Positions 19,464-22,735 of a stretch of 22,735 nucleotides of DNA are shown in pieces. This DNA is from Amanita rubescens (lineage: Eukaryota > Basidiomycota > Agaricomycetes > Agaricales > Amanitaceae), in NCBI GenBank assembly GCA_015039365.1, contig WION01000724.1:1-22735 (forward strand). The letters run 5' to 3'. Each line of letters begins with the position of its first letter. The first letter of the stretch is position 1. The notes beneath the pieces were generated by a model. It searched no databases. It saw nothing but the letters and a program-made list of their open reading frames with translations, and had not been told where the DNA came from. The translations under genes were made by a program, and so were the position numbers.

Positions 19464-19566
19464 CTTTTACATCTCTCGCATCTAAAGCCCGTGCAGTAAA
19501 TATATAACGTGTAACAATCGTGCAAAGAAGCATAGGTTTCTAAATTAAAGCCGTTTATTTGACGTT

Positions 19567-20368
19567 TTATGCCATTCCAACCACTTTGAGAACCGCCGTC
19601 CGCGCATAGGGTATGTATGATAATGTATACCATGTATAAGCCAAGTATTCGAGGAGAACGAAAACTGTTGGGAGGAGGAGGAAGTATGAGTATGGCCAAA
19701 GCAGCTGGTCATTGAGGGACTTACCAAGGCATAGAACCTAACCCACACTCGTCAGGACTCGTGTTTTTGAAAGTTTGAAGGCACTCACATCACTGTTAAG
19801 GACGAATGCCGAGACAAAGACGAGCACTATAGACGCAATAAAAACGATGGTCGCCAGAACCCGTACAGGCTTAAACATCTGTGAGAGAGAGACGCATGAG
19901 CGCAATTACATTTAATATTCCAAATCAATACCAGTTTCAACTGCCTAAAAAACTGCAACAGATCGTCAGCTTTGAGAATCGCAAAGAGAATGTACGAAAC
20001 GTACGCCAATGACAAAACCCGTCCCGACCAAACTGATAACGGTCCCAAATACGAACAAGACTTTTTGCGATATAAGCATATTGTAGAGACCGCTAGGTTT
20101 GGACTTACTTGCGAATATGGTCAACTGGCCTACAAACAGCACTATACTGCCCAGCAAACTAAAGATGAATCCAATGGCAAGACTGTGGAAGGGGCTATGG
20201 GTAGTCGAATACGTCAGAACCGGTATCTGCTCACCACGCGATGAAACCATAAAGACGGGTCGTTTTTGATAGCTTGAGAAAGCTGAACGCCGAGTCTCCT
20301 TCAAAGAAATGCGAGTCAGGTACGACGCTTCCGGCGGATTCAAGATTCAGCCATCCACGATTTGACAT
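19567..20368 (-). CDS. SFT2: Sft2-family Golgi vesicle-transport membrane protein
   Basis: Four-span membrane protein of late Golgi/endosome-to-Golgi traffic, predicted 161 aa (human SFT2D1 159). Minus-strand exons: 20368-20235, 20182-20109, 20060-20005, 19952-19932 (21 nt), 19878-19789, 19737-19725 (13 nt) and 19664-19567; introns are 48-60 nt. Spliced, it reads MSNRGWLNLESAG, then FSFLKLSKTTRLYGFIACLA, membrane spans from IGFIFSLLGSIVLFV, FAILFVFGTVISLVGTGFVI, FKPVRVLATIVFIASIVLVF and LVFVLLEYLAYTWYTLSYIP, and ends ARTAVLKVVGMA. The signatures RxLATIV and TWYxLSYIPYAR are diagnostic of Sft2. It is convergent with GLO2, with stops 103 bp apart, and follows the EDC4-like gene on the same strand. 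Confidence 0.92.
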
Positions 20369-20639
20369 GACTGTTGGACGTTAAAGGGTCGTCGTTTAGA
20401 TGCTGTGTTCGCAGCAGGAGTTTGGACGTTAATATGTAACGACTGCGTGTCAATGCCAAAAGCTTGTCTTGCATTTGCTCGAGTTTACACACCAATAATT
20501 CAACAGATGGGCTCGAAAATGAAAAAAACCAAAAGTAATTGCGGACAAAATGTGTACAGATACTCAATATCGTAACGTCAATGATACCAGAGAAAAAAAG
20601 GGTTCGTTTCGTATGGACATCAAGCAATAAAACTCATTC

Positions 20640-22735
20640 TCATCCTGAGACAACTGTTTTGCGCCTCAGGGTTTCTTGTACGTCAGTAATGGTTCGTGCA
20701 GTTTCAACGGTCATTGCTCCGCCTGGGAGGATCGTAATGCGCTGTTTTGTCGTGTTCAATAATTGTTGAACGTTAGGAATGACTCGGGGGATGAAATCAG
20801 AAATTAATTTGTCCTGTTATCAATGTGAGTTGTTGATGTATTTTATCAATCTGTCATGCGAACCTCAGGACGAAGGAGGGTCACAGAACGTTGCAACCAC
20901 CAGAGTAACGTTTTGAATTGTTCGTCGGTCGGTGACGATTCACCAACCATGGCAGATAACTGAAAAACACCCGTCACGACAAGACGCGTTGTATACAATG
21001 CGCACGACTTACCCGATGGATTAGGGTTAAAATAACGGCCTGAGAAACGAGGCTTGGCCCATTGAGAGGCATTATCACTTCAGGATTAGTATGGGAGAGG
21101 AGGTCACGGAGTTTGCTAGCATCTTGACTTTGCAAGATGTTTAAATAGACCTCATCCCACTGATCATGTTTGATAGGCGGAGAGCGATCTTGTGAAATTG
21201 GCTGGGGAGGTGGTGGCGGGGGTGGGGGTTGAGGAATGGTCGCCGGATGCGAAGCTTGTGGGGCAGCGATACCCGACGTGAACCACATGACTGGTTGCTG
21301 TTGAGGTTGTTGAGGATACTTGGCATATGAAGATGCGGCCTGAACACCAGTGGTAATGTTTGGTTGTCGAAGATGGGACTGACCCAAGTTGGACTGCATC
21401 TGCGAAACGGCTGGTCCTGGCGAATTGTGCGACGGTTGAGATTGTTGCAAATGAATACCACCAGTGGACGAGTTCATGCTCAAATACTTGACTTGCTCTG
21501 AGAGAGACCGTACAGTATGTTCCAACTCTCGGATAGATGCCTGCCAAAAATTTTAGTCAATGCCCTACAAAATTATAATTTGATCTAACCTCATGACTGC
21601 GGGATAGTTCGGTATGCCACGAAGTCAAGTCAGACTTGACGCTGTGCAATTCTGAACGCATTTCCCGTAACAATTCCTGATGACTCGCGGAAGACTGTTG
21701 CGAATACAGAGGTATGAATGTTTTCGCAATGGAGTCCTTGACGTGTCTCTCGATGAGGGGAGTCAAAGTCGATGACAGATTATGGGCAAAATGGCCGGAG
21801 AAATCGGGGCGAAGGAGAAGTTTTTCTATCTCGGTCGGCAAAGTCTAGTATAAACAGCTATGAGACGCTATATCCAGATATATTTCAGAAACAAACCAAG
21901 TTTATCATGTCCACCAGACCGCGTCCAACTTGATCATTGAGAGCAGCCTTGACTTCGTTTTTGGTGATGTTCTCCAAAGCAGGTAGTACTGAACTTTGGA
22001 CTTCATTTTTAACAGCCATTTCTACCACACGTGTCGTGTTGCGCGTCAGCTCAGTTGATATGAGTTTGAGTATTTTTCTTGGCGGGCGAAATCCTCAGCC
22101 TGCTCGTGAGCTCGTGCTTCCTCAAACCGTTGATCTGTCCACGACATGAATGTGAAAAAGCGCAGGTAACTAGAAGGTCAGATACACACGTTGTTTGTCC
22201 ATCTCCTTGTTAAGCAGACGGCTGATCCTTGTATGCAAGTTATCTTCCGTCTTTTTTATCTCCCGCGTGAACGCCTGGCTAAGATTGGATTCGCTAACGA
22301 CAGTCATGTCGGTCTTAACCGTCTTGTCTTTGTCCTTGGCACTTTCGTCCTTGGCATTCCAGTTAACATTCTTGCCCTTGCGACCCTTGTGATCTCCCGA
22401 CCGGCCATCATCTCGGTTATACTCATTCTCAACTTCCTCAGACGGCGACACCCTTCCGCGAGGCGAAATAATGACGGCAGCATGCTGTACCTGAGATAAA
22501 CGCGATGATTTCGTATCTGGTGCTGCAACTTGCACAGGCTCAGGAGGTGAATAAGGAAGCTTGGTTGCAGTTGTTGCCAACGCTGCATCAAACCATTCCT
22601 TGCGTATGAGAATCTGGTCTACACCAACATTGTGTACGGAGAAGGCCACAAGCGCCAATTCACCCGGAGGCAATTTCGCAGCTATACAGGCAGCGAGAGC
22701 TTCGTCTCCATGAGGGTCGGCATCCCGCAGTCAAA
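20640..22735 (-). CDS. EDC4/Ge-1-like mRNA decapping scaffold, 3' part, frame break
   Basis: C-terminal part of an enhancer-of-decapping-4-type P-body scaffold that bridges Dcp1/Dcp2; the N-terminal WD40 half would lie right of the window. Minus-strand exons: 22730(edge)-22190, 22134-21897, 21844-21590, 21540-21013, 20959-20864 and 20813-20640. Long helical regions (RFEEARAHEQAEDFARQEK, RNTTRVVEMAVKNEVQSSV, VDMINLTLPTEIEKLLLRPD, LIERHVKDSIAKTFIPLYSQ) are followed by a Gln/Pro-rich linker with nine prolines and the C-terminal alpha-helical domain (DQWDEVYLNILQSQDASKLR, NPEVIMPLNGPSLVSQAVIL, LLWWLQRSVTLLRPEDKLIS). The exon 22134-21897 needs one extra base in an A5 run (22073-22077) to join its two halves. 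At the right edge an in-frame TGA (22731-22733) precedes the open frame with no AG acceptor visible. The gene may be intact with sequence errors, or decaying. Confidence 0.83.

Noticed and set aside
20340..20627. Minus-strand open frame between the EDC4-like stop and SFT2
   Set aside because: It overlaps the SFT2 start in another frame; the spliced SFT2 model explains the right part, and the rest is a 271-bp intergenic gap.
1..22735. CRISPR arrays, transposable elements, biosynthetic or defence cluster
   Set aside because: No direct-repeat array, terminal repeats, transposase or cluster-type enzymes were seen; the genes are ordinary eukaryotic housekeeping genes with separate functions.

Overview
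The window looks like a gene-dense piece of a basidiomycete (probably Agaricomycete) nuclear genome. The evidence is the many spliceosomal introns of about 46-65 nt, very short intergenic gaps on both strands, and protein families with a fungal flavour (Zn2Cys6 regulator, Img2/mL49, Sft2, a small zinc-ribbon protein, a 110-aa Ypt1-neighbouring layout). Lineage below phylum is a guess. No CRISPR array, tRNA, rRNA, insertion sequence or transposon was recognised.

Layout, left to right: the 3' end of a HAD-type hydrolase (+, 1-489); NOP16 ribosome-biogenesis factor (+, 1153-2215); a nine-exon Zn2Cys6 transcription factor (+, 2559-5485); a 1.2-kb gap with no convincing gene; a small zinc-ribbon protein whose first coding exon is only 7 nt (+, 6710-7256); YPT1/Rab1 GTPase (+, 7498-8514); an unrecognised small ORF (-, 9181-9579); mitochondrial ribosomal protein mL49/IMG2 (+, 9770-10154); vitamin B6 synthase PDX1/SNZ (+, 13 exons, 10285-11871); a doubtful small + strand gene (from 12005); an RS-rich coiled-coil protein (-, 12509-14083); cyclin L (+, 14113-15106); SRP receptor alpha subunit (+, 12 exons, 15099-17637); a mucin-like single-pass membrane protein (-, 17745-18371); glyoxalase II (+, 18420-19463); SFT2 Golgi membrane protein (-, 19567-20368); and the 3' part of an EDC4-like mRNA-decapping scaffold (-, 20640 to the right edge).

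How the genes relate: this is mostly housekeeping content. YPT1, the SRP receptor and SFT2 all serve the secretory pathway; NOP16, mL49, cyclin L, the RS-rich protein and the EDC4-like protein serve RNA and ribosome functions; PDX1 and glyoxalase II are metabolic. No operon-like system is implied. The remarkable aspects are architectural: start codons of cyclin L and the RS-rich gene lie 29 bp apart head to head; the SRP-receptor start codon lies inside the last codons of cyclin L; there are coding micro-exons of 6, 7, 13, 13, 17, 18, 19, 21 and 24 nt; one probable GC-AG intron occurs; and the EDC4-like gene carries an apparent 1-nt frame break. I did not find a convincing undescribed multi-gene system. 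All splice models were made by eye from splice signals, reading frame and remembered family conservation, without transcripts or searches.
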